From Chenopodium formosanum (lineage: Eukaryota; Streptophyta; Magnoliopsida; Caryophyllales; Amaranthaceae), in assembly GCA_024500155.1 (NCBI GenBank), contig CM044876.1, forward strand, positions 9,553,001-9,617,000: a stretch of DNA of 64,000 nt. The letters run 5' to 3'. Shown one piece after another: positions 24,885 to 37,724 of this stretch. The notes under the pieces were generated by a model that saw only the letters and a program-made list of their open reading frames with translations, was not told the origin of the DNA and ran no database searches. Position 1 is the stretch's first letter, and each line of letters opens with the position of its first letter. The position numbers and the translations under genes are program-made.

Positions 24885-25610
24885 TAAGTCTGTAATAGGT
24901 TATTAAAGGTTATTTGTGGATTCATGAAAAATAACATGTGTAATAATTGTGACATTTTTTATAGTTTTGGGATAAATCGAATGATAAATTCATAAATATA
25001 TGTATATCATCCATACAATTTTGTAAAAGTTTGATTGAGACATAGGCCGCAAATGCTTAAATTTAAGGTATTAATAACAGAATTGTAGCTACCCGCAATC
25101 TTGAGTATATGGATGAAACGAACATTAAAATCTTCTTAACAGCTTAGACGTGAATGAAAGAATATGTTGCATTCCTAGGACATGACCCATTTTTAAACCT
25201 TTAGTTAAACGGGCATCCTTGGAAGAACATCTATTAATTTAAGTACTAGCTTGATCCTAGCTAATTGAGATTAATTATGTTCACCATATATACCCATTAA
25301 CGTATACTGTTTTATTATCTAGCACGTATGCCACTTTATTTATTTTTTTGAAAAAAGTTTTAAGAAATATGGCTTATTTATAATTATCTAATGAACTACA
25401 TATCAAAAAAAAACTCTTTGGAAAAAGTTGTTCTCTAAAACCTTTAGACTGATGTCAAACTTACAATACCACTTTCACTAACACTACTTAATACGAAGTA
25501 ATAATCAAGGAGAAATTGATTATATATATAAGTGTATAACCACTATGCTTAATTACTACTTGTATATATTATCACATTATATCTCATTACATACAATCAT
25601 TAGTACGGAG

Positions 25611-25612
<2 letters not shown>

Positions 25613-25690
<78 letters not shown>

Positions 25691-26369
25691 GGAGGCTCTC
25701 GTGAGAATTTATCTTATGTGAGAATTTTTATTATGTGAGAACACTCTTTATGTTCTAAATTTTAACTCTTATGTTCTAAATTTTAAATCTGATGTTCTAA
25801 ACTTTTCCTTAGGTGTTCTAAATTAAATCAAATGTTCTAATTTAGTACTCACATGTTCTAAACCATAAATTAGTTAAGTTTGATATTATAAATTTTAAAA
25901 ACCTTGTTCCAAAATTTTAACTTGTATGTTCTAAATTTTAAAACGTGTGTTCTAAGATTTTTAATTATATGTTCCAGATTTTAAAGCGCATGTTCTATTT
26001 TTTACTCGTATATTCTAAATTATTTAGTCACATGTTCTATATTCTATATCAAGTTATTCTAAATTTTTATTCACATGTTCATAATCTTAAATCAGATGAT
26101 CTAAATTTTACTCATGTTTAAAATTTCATAAAGCAAATTTACTAAATATTTAGTCACTTAATCTAATTCTTAAATAAGATGTTCTAAACATATTACTCAC
26201 ACTGATGTTCTAAATTATTACTCATATGTTCTAAATTTTAATTTGAGTCACATGTTCTAAATTTTTACTCTTATGTTCTAAATTTGTACTCACATGTTTT
26301 AAATTTAAGATCAGTTCTCATATAAATACAAATTCTCACATATGGGCCTAATCTCACCGGATCCCTCCC

Positions 26370-26400
<31 letters not shown>
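25613..26400. mobile_element. (TA)n-flanked element with TGTTCTAAAT repeats (Micron-like)
   Basis: A 683-bp core (25688-26370) is bracketed by long TA microsatellites (about 25613-25687 and 26373-26400). The core ends are partly inverted: left GGGGGAGGCTCTCGTGAGAA, right (reversed) GGGGAGGGATCCGGTGAGAT, each followed by TGTGAGAAT-like sequence. The interior is more than 20 degenerate copies of a roughly 20-25 nt unit centred on ATGTTCTAAATTTT. Insertion in TA microsatellites recalls rice Micron elements. Assignment to that family is inference. Confidence 0.55.
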
Positions 26401-26480
26401 GCCCTATTGATCGATCTCAACCCGTACATGGCATAGGCCAAAGAATTGGCTTTGACATTCATATCAATCTATTTTATAAA

Positions 26481-28612
26481 TCAGTATTGTTGAGAGCACT
26501 CGGGAGGAGTAACAGGATGATTTTGCTTATCAGTGCAGTAATCATAAGTAACATAATGATGCTTGACAATATTATAGGCTTTTTGTTCAGTAGGATCTAA
26601 TTCCCAATATCTTTTGTTGTTCCACCAATATTTATCAGAGTTGCAAGGCTCAATTGTCCCACTATCTTTATCAATTTGGCAACCATCAATGTTGAAACCT
26701 TTAAAATATGCCCTAAATGGTTCATGGTTCCAATCAACCTTGGTCTGACCTCCATCTGTTGCCCAATCAGATCCATCCCATATGCTTGCTTCTATCTTCA
26801 TTGGTTTAGATGGGTATCCAACCCCAAAGTTTATGTTGTTTTTGAAATATCTTATTGGTATATTGTCTGCAAAAAAACTAATTTACAAGACAAAACACAT
26901 TATATATACTTCATATATACATCATAATCATGTCAACTTTAATTTATTTCAAATAATCAAAGCTTCAATAAATGTTACCTTTAAGTATCTAAATGTTGTT
27001 ACTAATTTGACAGTGATTGTCTCACAAAATAGTTAAGTAGTCATGAACAACATTTAGAGACGGATGAGGGAGTGAATGAGTGATGTATGTCAATATGTGT
27101 TACTCCATGCATAATTTAATGTCAGATCAGATGATGTTGTTTATAACTTTAAAATAAATAAATTCATGCGAAACATATGAGTGTCAATGTGTGGCGATTG
27201 TATGTGGAAAATTATGTAATTATATAAATAATTATTTTTACATACAAGTGTAATCAAACCTACTCATCCAAAAAAATAAGTTTATTCTCAATAAATTATT
27301 AATATTATAATTATAAATATGTTGTTGATACTTAAATGAAAAATAATAATTATCAGGGGCAAATAAAGGGCATGATGATGTAAATTAAAATTAGTGACAA
27401 TTGACCCCATAATTGGGAATGTAGCTCTGCCAATGCATACAAGATATATGAATATATGATCACGTATACGGTGTGATTTTGTAGTGGTTATAACCATACA
27501 TTCACAAATCACGAAATTTAAGTAAAATTAGCCAGCAATATATATAAATTTTTAATTAGTAGGTGACATATATTTTGTCATGCATGCATGTTTAATACTT
27601 TAATTAATTAGCTTTTCCTAAACTCCTAGAATAACAATAATACATACTTACACAATGTGATGTTGGTTCCAAAGGATCTTGTAAGTGTGAAAATCAGCAG
27701 TAGGATCAAACCAAAGATGAATCCTATGCTCTCTATTCCCTATTCCTTGTGCAAATACATTAGTTTGCAATGTGTAGGGTTTCCCTTCTCTGTTCCCCAA
27801 GAACTCAAAGTCTAGCTCATCGCGACTACCATCTTCGACTGATGTTAACTACATATATATTAATTAATCATCCATTTAAATGAGTTAGTTTAAGTGAAAT
27901 TTCATTAATTAAGAGGGTGAATTAATTAATGAAAGCAAAATAATTAATGATTAGTGTGTAATATACATAAAATGCTGTAACAACTCCTCCTGAGTCTTTA
28001 TCTGGCACTTTTATTTGCATGGTAAAGAACCCTGATCCATAGCTCTGCTTTGATTCGAACCCAGCACCTGCAGCATCATTGATCGATCATATAGACGTAG
28101 TTTTCAATTATATGTAGTACGTACTCCATATAAAAATAAGGTTAATTATCACGTCAAATGTTACTATAATGTAATAGAGAAAATACAAGCTAATTATAAA
28201 TAATGTTACATGAGTGAAGCCATCTTATACACATAGGTTACCTTGATCTCCAAAATAAGTAAAAAGTCACACAATACAGTCATAGGTATAAGTAATTAAG
28301 ACATCGGAAGCCTACAATAAGATATTGTAACGTAAAATAGTCGTGCATAAAGATTTTTTAAAAAAAACTATAATGAATAAGATAACATACATAATACCAA
28401 AATACTTTTATTTCAGAAGAAGATTGAATGAACCCACCCGATGATTTATCTAAGTAGATTTGAACTTCCGTCGCATGATTCTCCACATGAGTATATCCCC
28501 AAACAACACCATAATTCTCATCAAAAATAGGCTCACTACTAATTCTACTTGTACTTTCACTAATAAAGAACGCGATTAATACAATTTTACTGATCATAAT
28601 ATATAAAGCCAT
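26481..28612 (-). CDS. XTH: xyloglucan endotransglucosylase/hydrolase (XTH)
   Basis: Secreted GH16 enzyme that cuts and rejoins xyloglucan in the primary cell wall. Exons on the minus strand: 28612-28438, 28067-27967, 27848-27652 and 26877-26481. They give 870 nt, 289 residues, the usual XTH length. A signal peptide (MISKIVLIAFFISES) is followed by FDENYGVVWGYTH. The catalytic segment reads RDELDFEFLG: both glutamates and the central aspartate of DEIDFE are kept, but the usual H or N before DE is R. HRIHLWFDPTADFHTYKILWN, IPIRYFKNN, and the XTH C-terminal domain with SIWDGSDWATDGG and paired cysteines follow. Intron 3 has two close acceptors. Only the upstream one (TTAG before the T run) keeps frame, giving HHIVFFADNIP. 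It is flanked by repeats and isolated from the other genes. Confidence 0.92.
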
Positions 28613-29390
28613 ATGTAGAACTTAGTTGTACAATTCAAGCTAAGTGATCATAAAATTTTCCGAAGATTTATCTATAGTATAAGACTATAAGTTGATGGTT
28701 GTTCTATATATGTATGGAACTTGTTTGAATAATACATGTATAGACGTCATCTTAATAAAGCAGGAAGAGTGTGAGCCTTAATTCTGCCACCTTCAATGTC
28801 CCACACGTAAAACACTAGAGTACATACCCATATCTTTCCCATAACAATAGTTACATCAAATTATTCAATATACGTAGTAGTAGCTTGAAAATAACTATAA
28901 CTAAAACTAAAGGCCCTTGGTTCTTTTTACCTCCATTATTAGGACAATATAATGTGAGGGAATTTTACACTTATTTGAGTATGCATGCTCAACAGTCGTT
29001 ACGTATTGTGACTATTACGGTATGTGTATATTTCATCTAGTCAATTTTCTGTACGTTTGGTGAATGGAGAAAAAAGTCAAAATATTTGGAGTCCAACTGT
29101 CCAAGTTAAAATGTGTGTGGCAGTGTGGGCCATAAGATGTGATGTTTTAATATTGTTACAATCAATTTTGACTTAGGGTTTGTTTGTTTGTTTCATCTTA
29201 TAATAATTTTATTTATCGATTTTAACTTTAAAATAAGTAAGTTTAGATCATTTTAGATTAAATAAGCTGTGAAAGTTTAAAGAAAATAAGTTGAGATGAA
29301 ATCGTAAAAGGTCAGACAAAACAATTAATTAGTACGGAGTAGTGATAGAAGTTTGCAGGATTTTCCAGTACGTTTAATTTTTATTATTGT

Positions 29391-29625
29391 TACTCCCTCG
29401 GTCCCTAATTCCTTTATTGTTTGCCCCATAGGCAAAATATGCTTTATTAAGGATTGAACCAAAAGAATGCAAATGGATAGAGAGTGTACTTGTTTTCTCA
29501 TTTGTGTGAGTGCATGCAAGTAAGGGGCAATATTTTAGGGACATGCATCCCAAAAAAATATACGTAGTACTTATAATTATGATGTTATCAAATACTGTAT
29601 GGGGCAAATAAATAGGGATAGGTAT
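29391..29625. mobile_element. degenerate inverted-repeat MITE (Stowaway-like)
   Basis: The left end is TA followed by CTCCCTCGGTCCCTAATTCC and TTTGCCCCATA. The right end, reversed, reads CCTATCCCTATTTATTTGCCCCATA-like. The CTCCCTC start is typical of Stowaway elements. The arms align only with gaps, so the borders are approximate. Confidence 0.4.
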
Positions 29626-30003
29626 TAATTTTTTTTCATAAATATGATGTTATCAAATACTATAAACGTGATTGATGCCATGAAATGGTACATGCCAAAG
29701 GTTTATTTTAATAAAAAATGATATAATCTATCTATCTAAGTTTCGTTATAATAAACATTAGGTTAAATATGTATGCACTAATATTTATTTTTCGATGCAG
29801 TTTTATGATATATATGAGTCATAAGAATATCATCAGTAATCTACTATCAGACGCTTTTTCCTAACCCAATTTTAATGTTTGTTGATAGATTGAATGAAAA
29901 AAGGTGAAGATTTCATGACGTCACCTAGCTAAAAGTGTTTGCGCAATTTGGTGAAAAGATTTCATATTTTGCGAGATTGTTAGTAGGAAAAAAATAATAA
30001 TAA

Positions 30004-30408
30004 TCTATTTCTATTAACTATTACTAAAACAGAAATGTTGATGTCATCAACTCTCTAAAGTGTCTTATGTGTCAAATTCTTATTAAAAATTTTCCCTCCA
30101 AATTCACGTATGATGTCATCATTTTTTTTTTTGCTCTTTCATTTTATTTGCTATAAACTAGGATCAATTAGGTATGAAAATAAAAATTCGAAACTTGTTT
30201 TGGCATCAATATTATTGTATACTCCATACTACTTTTGAATATTCCCAATAAAACAATATCTAATAGATAAAGATATAAGAACGCAACATTAAATATAATT
30301 TGTCTAACCATCATTTTAGTATATTTTTAGTAATTAACATAGTAAATATTATGATGTAACATTAGATAATAACAATTTTTTTAAAAAAATAAGGATTGTG
30401 TTAATGTT

Positions 30409-30444
<36 letters not shown>

Positions 30445-30587
30445 CTCCATAAAACAATTTTTTTTTTTTTTTATTTATTGAAAAGCAAGCCCAGTCATGT
30501 TAAAATTTACGAACAAGAAAAGATATAAAAGAATTATGAATTATTTATTATTTATCACCACCATGCAACGCACGAATACTAAACTAG
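30004..30587 (+). mobile_element. non-autonomous Helitron
   Basis: Begins TCTATTTCTATTAAC after an A and ends ACTAAACTAG before a T. This matches the TC...CTAG ends and A/T target of Helitrons. A degenerate palindrome (ATGCAACGCAC) lies just before the 3' end, where Helitrons carry a hairpin. It has no coding capacity (584 bp) and contains a TA microsatellite near 30410-30442. Confidence 0.55.
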
Positions 30588-30890
30588 TAATAATTAAAAA
30601 AAATATATTGGTGATAATTTCTAAAACGACTACAATTTTAGTGATGTCCGAACTTCTTTCCAAGCCTATATGAACGATACTTTCGAGACTACTTGCCAAA
30701 TTAAGGCATATCGTTTAAGCATATCAAACTAATACGTGAAGAAATAAAGAAGTAATGTTAATCTTTTTGTTAATTCCACGTAATTAATAGATGAGCTCAT
30801 CAACTGAATAAAATATAGCGGGTGACCAAAATTCTCGGTCTCAAAATCAGTTGACATGTTCTAATCATTTCTCTATCCATTTTCCTTCAT

Positions 30891-33800
30891 TTTTTCTCTC
30901 TCTCTTATTTCTTCATACATTTAATTTTCTTTGATCATAATCCAATAAATCCATTAATGGTACAAGAATTATAATTCCAGGTAAATAAGCATACAATACT
31001 TTTGATTTGTTGTTTAAATTGCTAATTTTATGTGTGATTTTTGACATTAATTTCACATTTATTCATCATTTTTTTTTTTATTTATTTATTTTTTTTTTAA
31101 TTTGTGGGTGTTTACAGAAGGTGAGAATATGGAGTATGATGTTCGTGATCTCTACCCCTTGACAAGTCTGCAAATTGGGTAAGATTTCTCATAACAAAAT
31201 CATTTTGGTTCGTTAAATGTCACATTTCTTTGGATTTTTGTTATTTTGACTTCTAAATATGTAAATAATTGACAAGCCTTTATGTTTATGATTGAATGCC
31301 AGTTATATTTTATTTGTGGAAAGATGAAATTTGGAGTTATTTAGCTTGTTAGCTTGGACTTTTTAAGCTTGAAAGGTTCTTACAATCGTAGCACCACGTG
31401 TCAATACAACCCTCTAACATTCTTTGTCAATTTAGAGTGAAATTTAGACACACGTGCCTTAACGGCCTCATTTAAGCTCTTTACATACATGCGGTTCTTA
31501 TGGATCATGACCAGGCCTTAACTTTCACCGTTTTATAGTCCTCTTTGTAAGGGGGAGGGGGACGCTTGGAACTTGGAAGTGAGAGGAAGGGTAAGGCCCG
31601 GCCGTAAGGGGTCACCCACAAGTTAGGCTACAATACTTGGACTAGTTACTCTAGTACACATGCAAATGAAAGATTAAAAAAAACTTTGTATTTACATATG
31701 GGGTAACACAAGGTATAAAATGCTCCTACGAGGTGCTTAACTGTAGCCATAATTTGATACTAACTAGAATTCAATTAGAAAAAATCATACTCCTTCAAAT
31801 CCCAAATAAAGTCCCATTTGCCTTTTGCACATGCTTTTAGGAAGGTAGTGGGGATAGTTGACTAAATGTGAAATTAAAATATAAGATAGTGGGGTTTGGT
31901 TGATTAAAAATGAATAAATAACCAGATAGAAAGGTGAATTAAGACTTTTATTTAGGGACAAAAGTTGTGATGGAATGAGACTTTTATTTGGAGACGAACG
32001 ACAAATTATAAAAATTTCACATTAACTTATAGTGAGAACAAGGTTACCTTGTGTTATTTTAGAATCTAGAGGTGATTTAGGGCATGTTCTCTTACGTTGA
32101 AATTCAATTCAATTCAGTTCAGTTCAGCTCCTAATTTCCTTCTCTTATAAAATATTCATTTCAGTTCAGCTCAGTTCAGTTCAGCTGAGTCCAGTCAATG
32201 AGAACACGCCCTTACTCGTAGCTTTATTGTGCTTTCTGTGGGCTAACTATGTAATCTCTCAAGATCTATAGTATAAGACTTGTTACAGGGTGTTATTTTT
32301 CTTAGTGAAAACTAGGTTCTAACCAAAGAATAGTGAAAACTACAAAATTGAATGTTTAAAGCATATGGTAGTTTTATTATTCTAAATTTCAGGATGCTGC
32401 ATTTTGTGTGCATGAATCTAGCTTGTTCAAGGCTAAAGAGGAAAGAATGACACATTCTAATATCTTGGAAGATGCATTATGAAATGATTATAAACTGTGT
32501 CTTAAGGACTTTATCTTGTTATTGACAGGGATGTACAATCTTATCTTTCACAAGCATACCTGTTTTTTGCAATCTATAGTCACAAGTTCTTGATCCTGGT
32601 CGATAATCATTCCTGGCGGATGAATAATAATCACTCCAAATCAACCCATCTAAGAGAGTTGTTTGCCACTAAGGTCATTGCCTTCCTTAGCATAAGATTG
32701 ACTCTATTAAATTTTCATTCTATAATTTGGGTGTATGGTACTCATTGTGGTTTTTGCATTAACACAGTACAGGACGTCACCCTTCAAAAACTCTAGGGCT
32801 TTGTTAAGGCGTGTCAGTGCACGTTACAAAGATAACTCGATTTCTTCAAATGATGAGAGGAAGAAGTTGTACAGATGGGTGTCTGTTGTCAATTCTCAGA
32901 GGTGGAGAGCACAAGCTTTTTTCTCTTTGGTGGATTTACATGTAGCTTTACATGGCTTCATAGTGTTCGAAGTTTATTGGAAGGATATACGTGGCATCAA
33001 CTACTTCAGTGAGCTTCAGGTACTCCATGCTAAAATAGTCAAATTAGTCATCAACAGTAGATAGATTTACCGCGAATCTGCATTTGAATAGAATTTTTTT
33101 GTGTAGTTGCATTATGCTTACTTAAAAGATGCAAAAAAACTTAACATTCTACTTACTAAACTAGTTATATCACACTGTTACTGCCAGTCAGACATATCAA
33201 TGGCTTTTGAGGTAAAATCAATGAGAAAATGGGATTTCCACAGCATTGACCAAGCTTCTAGTTGTATCCAAACATGGTTCTCAGGATCCCAATCAGAGAT
33301 TGAATCATTGTGGAAGTGTCTAATGTCCCTCGACGATAAAGTTCCTTCACAATCTCCACAAAAAGTAAGAATTTCTTTTAACGATTTGCTCATAGGACAT
33401 GGAAAGCATACCAAGAGGGCGTCAATTGATGATTATTTTGATGTCAGAGAATGCACCCATCAGGGTACTAATCCTGATCTTTGTTGTGAGCATCAACTTC
33501 TCCAGAAACAAAATGAGCAGAAAACACCAAGAAGACAACAGGATACAGATATTGAACCTGTGCATTATAAGGATACTCTACTGAAATTCTACTTTGATGA
33601 TAGGGACCTTCCTTTTACATTCAAAAGAATAATAACTTCTGATCTAAGACTTCTAACTTTGCTCGAGTCAGGCCTTCCTTCATGGGTTGTCTTCCTTCAG
33701 TCATATCCTTTATTCTGCAAAGTTTATCGACCTTGGATGAGGCCTCTAGTGAGAACACTTTATATATTAATCTCTCTTGTTACCTGTGTGATTGGATTTT

Positions 33801-36400
33801 ATGATCTATACAAGAATGTTCCGGTGTTGAAGGCTGCTGCATCACGCATTTGTGGGCCATTATTTATCTGGATAGAGGATTGGGATATGATTTCCAGAGT
33901 CAGATATCTAGGAACAATGCTGTTCATTCAGAATTTTGAGAAAGCAATGCGATGGTCTCTCAAAATTGGCCAAGTCTTGAAACTGCTGCTGTTGCTACTA
34001 ACAAAACCGTTGATGGAGCCACTACAGGACCTAGTGGAATTCACTTCGCCTCTATGGATTCTACTGTGTGAAGCAGGATCAGATTTCTACAGCATGGTGT
34101 CATTTGCTTTGATTTATTTATGTAGTTTAGTTGTTGATCTATTTGAGCTTCTACTCTCTCCATTCCAGCTTCTGTACTCGTACATTGTAATTATAGGTAT
34201 GTTCTCTCTCCTATCAGACCACGTGTTCTAAGAATGTTCGAAGTATTCTTGCTTTTTAATGCTGTTATTGAGATCTCATAGTTTCTTCAGCATGCTCCCC
34301 AGTCCCTTGCATCAGTTCATGTATTTGCCTTTGTATAGAGGATTAGCTTGACCAGCATCCTAGTTACTGTAGTATGACTAAAATATAATTTTTTTTTGTT
34401 CTTTTTAACGGGATTCAGTGTTTTCTGGCACAATCTGTTACATATTACACTGAAATACTGAACCCACTCTCCCGGCCCACCACTATGGTTGTACTTTTCA
34501 AATTGGACCAGCATATTTTTATGGAGTACTTGTTGTTGTTTAACATGTCTTTTCTGTTTTCTGGTCAATTGGCTATTACTGCTCAGACTAACATGTTTTG
34601 CTTAGAGGCCAGGCCATTGATTTTATAAAAAATTGCTTACCTGCTAGTTGTTCAAAAGATTATTGGTACATTACGTCATTAGTATGATTTATGTTTTATG
34701 AATGAATAACGCTGGACCAATCTATATCAATTACAAAACCATTTGTTATACACTCAGAGACCTACCTCTAAGTACACCGAACCCTCAGATGAGCAATGCA
34801 AGTTGACACTTTTAGTGAGTCTGATTAACATATATCTTATTGAGTTACTGGAACATAGGAAAAGTTCTTTGGAACCTATTAGGCACTCAGCACTTTTACT
34901 AAAATTTTACCTTCATGTGCTGTTTCTGCCCATATATCTTGTTGCCAAGTATTCCATAATACAACTATTTGTTATTTCCAGTTGATCTACCTAATTTTAT
35001 AATTTGTCCACTAAAAACTTCTTTTGGCTTGCAGTTTCATTCTTTAGTCCTATTTTTGCCTCCTTATGGGATCTTTGTCAAGTTCCACTCCAGATGTGCT
35101 CTCCCATGGGAAATCATGCCGCCTCTTTCTTTAGTAGCATGTACAAGGATCTTCAAGAGATGCTGACGCTCATAGTGAGCAAAGCAACTGAGGTTGGTCA
35201 TTTGGCTACCCAACTATCTAAAGCAAAGCCTGCCACAACAGAAGTTTCCATGTGGAGTTCTCTGTGGAAAGATCTGTTTTCAAAGGTAGGTTGATCAATT
35301 GCCTATTAGATGTACAGTTGAGAGATCAAGTTGATGAATTTTGGAAATGGCAATCGTTTGAGAATGACTCAATCTTGCAGGTGTTTCGTTCTCTCCGTAG
35401 TATTTCATATGGATTAATTGCATTCTTGGATTCATGCAACCGACATAGACTTAGGTGTGTTCCTTTTCTCCTTTCGGTATATCTCTAACACCTTTCCCTT
35501 ATAAATGCATAAATGAGCGGACTTCAATTACATGACAACATCTTGTAACCAAATCTGGTTATAAGTGGAGCTCTTAGGCCATCCAGTTTTTCATCTTTTA
35601 TTTGTGAAGATTCCTCTAGTTGTTTAGTTATCTGCTTTGATCTTATATTAATGGCATAATTTTTCAATGCTTATTGGAACTGCAGCACATCTAACCACCT
35701 CAGTGAATACATAAGGCGCATGTCTGAACTATTATCATCAGGATTGAAAGCTTCTCAGAGAGCGCTTCCATCATCAGGACTGAATGCCTCTCAGCAAGCA
35801 CTTGCTCAGGAAGGCTGTCAACAGGTAGTTGCTCTGTGGTTTTCCAGAATCAACTTAATTTAGATATAGAAAGTTGTTTATGCACTACATTGCTGTTATT
35901 TGCATCGATATGTCATGAAAAATATGAGCTAGTACAAATCTTGAGCAACTTGTTGAGTACACCACAGAGTTAAGGCAATAGGCAAATATAACCACTAATC
36001 TGCATGGTGATCACTTAATGTAGAGAACTCCAAATCTTGCTTAAAAAGCTGACAGACAAGCCTACTATGCTCCAAGGACAAACTCAGTTTTCTCGACTTG
36101 AATTATGTTTTGATTGTGATTTATGATTTAGAAGCCTGAGCTGTCACGAGGATTAGAAGATTGAGAATATCTTGAAAAATCTTCTAAGAAAAATAAAACC
36201 ATGCTGGATAGTTTCAATTCTGAAATTGACAGCATGTAGCTAAGTTCATTTTACACAGCATATCATATTCTTATGCTTGATGTTGCATGTTTCATTTGAT
36301 TACAGTCATTACACTTTACACATTTCACCAATATTATTGACTATTCCTGAAATCTTCTCTCTTACAGCAAATTCCTGAAAATCACGAGCACTTCGATTGA
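30891..36400 (+). CDS. plant multi-pass membrane protein, function unknown
   Basis: I do not recognise a named family. Coding exons: 31129-31178, 32529-32673, 32768-33019, 33107-34196, 35035-35285, 35381-35454, 35686-35824 and 36368-36400 (TGA). They total 2,034 nt, 677 residues. A 5'UTR intron (30981-31117) precedes the ATG. The N-terminus (MEYDVRDLYPLTSLQIG) and the region to about residue 270 look soluble, with basic stretches such as RALLRRVSARYKD. Hydrophobic segments cluster from about 330 to 550 (LYILISLVTCVIGFYDLY, LLLLLLTKPLMEPL, SFALIYLCSLVVDLFELLLS, SFFSPIFASLWDL), suggesting re-entrant or membrane helices. Near the C-terminus a 12-residue unit is doubled: SSGLKASQRALP then SSGLNASQQALA. 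The tail ends QIPENHEHFD. The clean exon phases argue for a real, constrained gene. A MITE sits in the first coding intron. Confidence 0.8.
32080..32211. mobile_element. 132-bp MITE, GGGC-TGTTCTC family
   Basis: Ends GGGCATGTTCTC and, reversed, GGGCGTGTTCTC, with TTA duplications at 32077-32079 and 32212-32214. The interior holds repeated CAGTTCAGTTCAGCT. It lies in the first coding intron of the membrane-protein gene and is the same family as 60138-60239 and the pair at 24572-24884. Confidence 0.75.
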
Positions 36401-37442
36401 ACAGAAACTCAGTTGTATCTCCTGTACAAATGTTGATGAATATACATCTCATCTACCAAGCTAACCTATGTACCATCTTGCTAGTAATTTGTCTAATCAC
36501 AAACTAATTCCGTATGTGCTTGGACACCAGTAGATTATGTACACTGAGCTATTCTGTAACGGATTATATCAGCCTGTTATGTCTGATTCTTTGCACATAG
36601 GAATGGTAATATAGGTTGGAATCACCCCAAGTAAAATATACTAGTGAGTAGTGACTGGCTATATGCCTATATTGTAAGCAGTGTCTCCAGATACTATAAT
36701 ATATGGTCAGGCATCTTATATGCTGCAGTCTGTATCTCTAGTAATGAAGGCCTTGTTTAGATATGTTGTATACTTTGTATTGCAAATGCACATTGTACAG
36801 GAAGAGCTATTGAGTCTTTTCTCCAAAAAAATAGCGAAGAAATTTATGATTGTAGTTATTTTACCAAACATATTGAGACTCCATTCCTAGAATATGTGAT
36901 GACTGTATGATTACAGATGTTATGTTGAGATGTTCAATGCCATCATCATTACATCTTACAAATTTGGATTTAATCTACAAAACATTAGTCCTCTAAATCC
37001 TATGAGACAGTCCAATATTGAAGGCGGCCTACCAATACGAAGAGCTTAGCAAATGGGTTATGAGATTATCTTTATCCTTGAGAAAGAATGGGTTGTGAGA
37101 TTATGAATTATGATATGCCACCGTGCCGGGGCTACAATGTCGCCACAACAATAGGCCCTGTGCAATTCTCAAAATGAGGCCCTCGATTAATTCTTTCTCC
37201 GTTCTTTTGTGATTTTTAGTTTTAACTCCGTAAAATTTTTACTAGTCTGTATAACATAATTTCATAAATAAAGTTATAAAATGTGTTGTTAAGCATGAAG
37301 TTCAACATTATGATTAAAAAATAATGGGAGAGTACATGAATTAAATAACAAATTTTTATTAAACAAAAAACTTGAAAATTAAAGATTAAGTGTTGAAAAT
37401 GAATTGATAGGAATGAAATCAATTTTGGGAGATAAATAATGG

Positions 37443-37565
37443 ACAATGCTATACATAGCCCTAAGGGCTACATATAAGCATTTAATTTACTCTTGAAAAT
37501 TGTTTAAATTTAGAAAATCATGACAAAAACACACTAATTACACCGATTTGCGAGTGTATAGCCCA
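37443..37565. repeat. foldback repeat related to 38141-38340
   Basis: Shares AATGCTATA..TAGCC, ACATATAAGCATT and CATGACAAAAACACAC with the element at 38141. It contains the near-palindrome TAGCCCTAAGGGCTA. It looks like a shortened or deleted copy. Confidence 0.45.
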
Positions 37566-37651
37566 TAAATAATTTGGGAGATAAATCAAATGACAATTGA
37601 CAAATGTATCACACATTTAATGGATGTCTAGCTGTCATGGTAAAAAAAATA

Positions 37652-37724
37652 AAGCAATTAGGATTTGAACCCCAATACCTTTTACACAAAGCACCAATGC
37701 ACCATACTCTTAACCAATACTCCA
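37652..37724 (-). other. tRNA-like A box/B box fragment (SINE head?)
   Basis: On the minus strand TGGTTAAGAGT (37716-37706) resembles an RNA polymerase III A box. GGTTCAAATCC (37671-37661) is a perfect B box, at tRNA-like spacing. The cloverleaf is not intact, so a tRNA-derived SINE remnant or tRNA relic is more likely than a working tRNA. Confidence 0.35.

Larger units (their letters stand above)
24373..26480. other. PIG-T upstream and intergenic DNA with repeats
   Basis: Holds the PIG-T 5' flank (about 24373-24490), a poly-T tract, the MITE pair at 24572-24884, a plain AT-rich stretch (24890-25600) and a (TA)n-flanked repeat element (25613-26400). No gene seen. Confidence 0.6.
28613..30890. 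other. intergenic region upstream of XTH
   Basis: AT-rich spacer between two divergently oriented genes. It contains a degenerate Stowaway-like repeat (29391-29625) and a Helitron (30004-30587). Nothing else is recognisable; short frames at 29325-29607 lie in the repeat and have no family features. Confidence 0.5.

Noticed and set aside
26866..27652. Suspected frameshift or missing residues between XTH exons 3 and 4
   Set aside because: Using the upstream acceptor at 26879-26878 restores the expected FFxDNIP segment, so the gene is intact.
32735..33064. 109-codon frame taken as a separate small gene
   Set aside because: It is exon 3 of the 677-residue membrane-protein gene; its own ATG lies in an intron.
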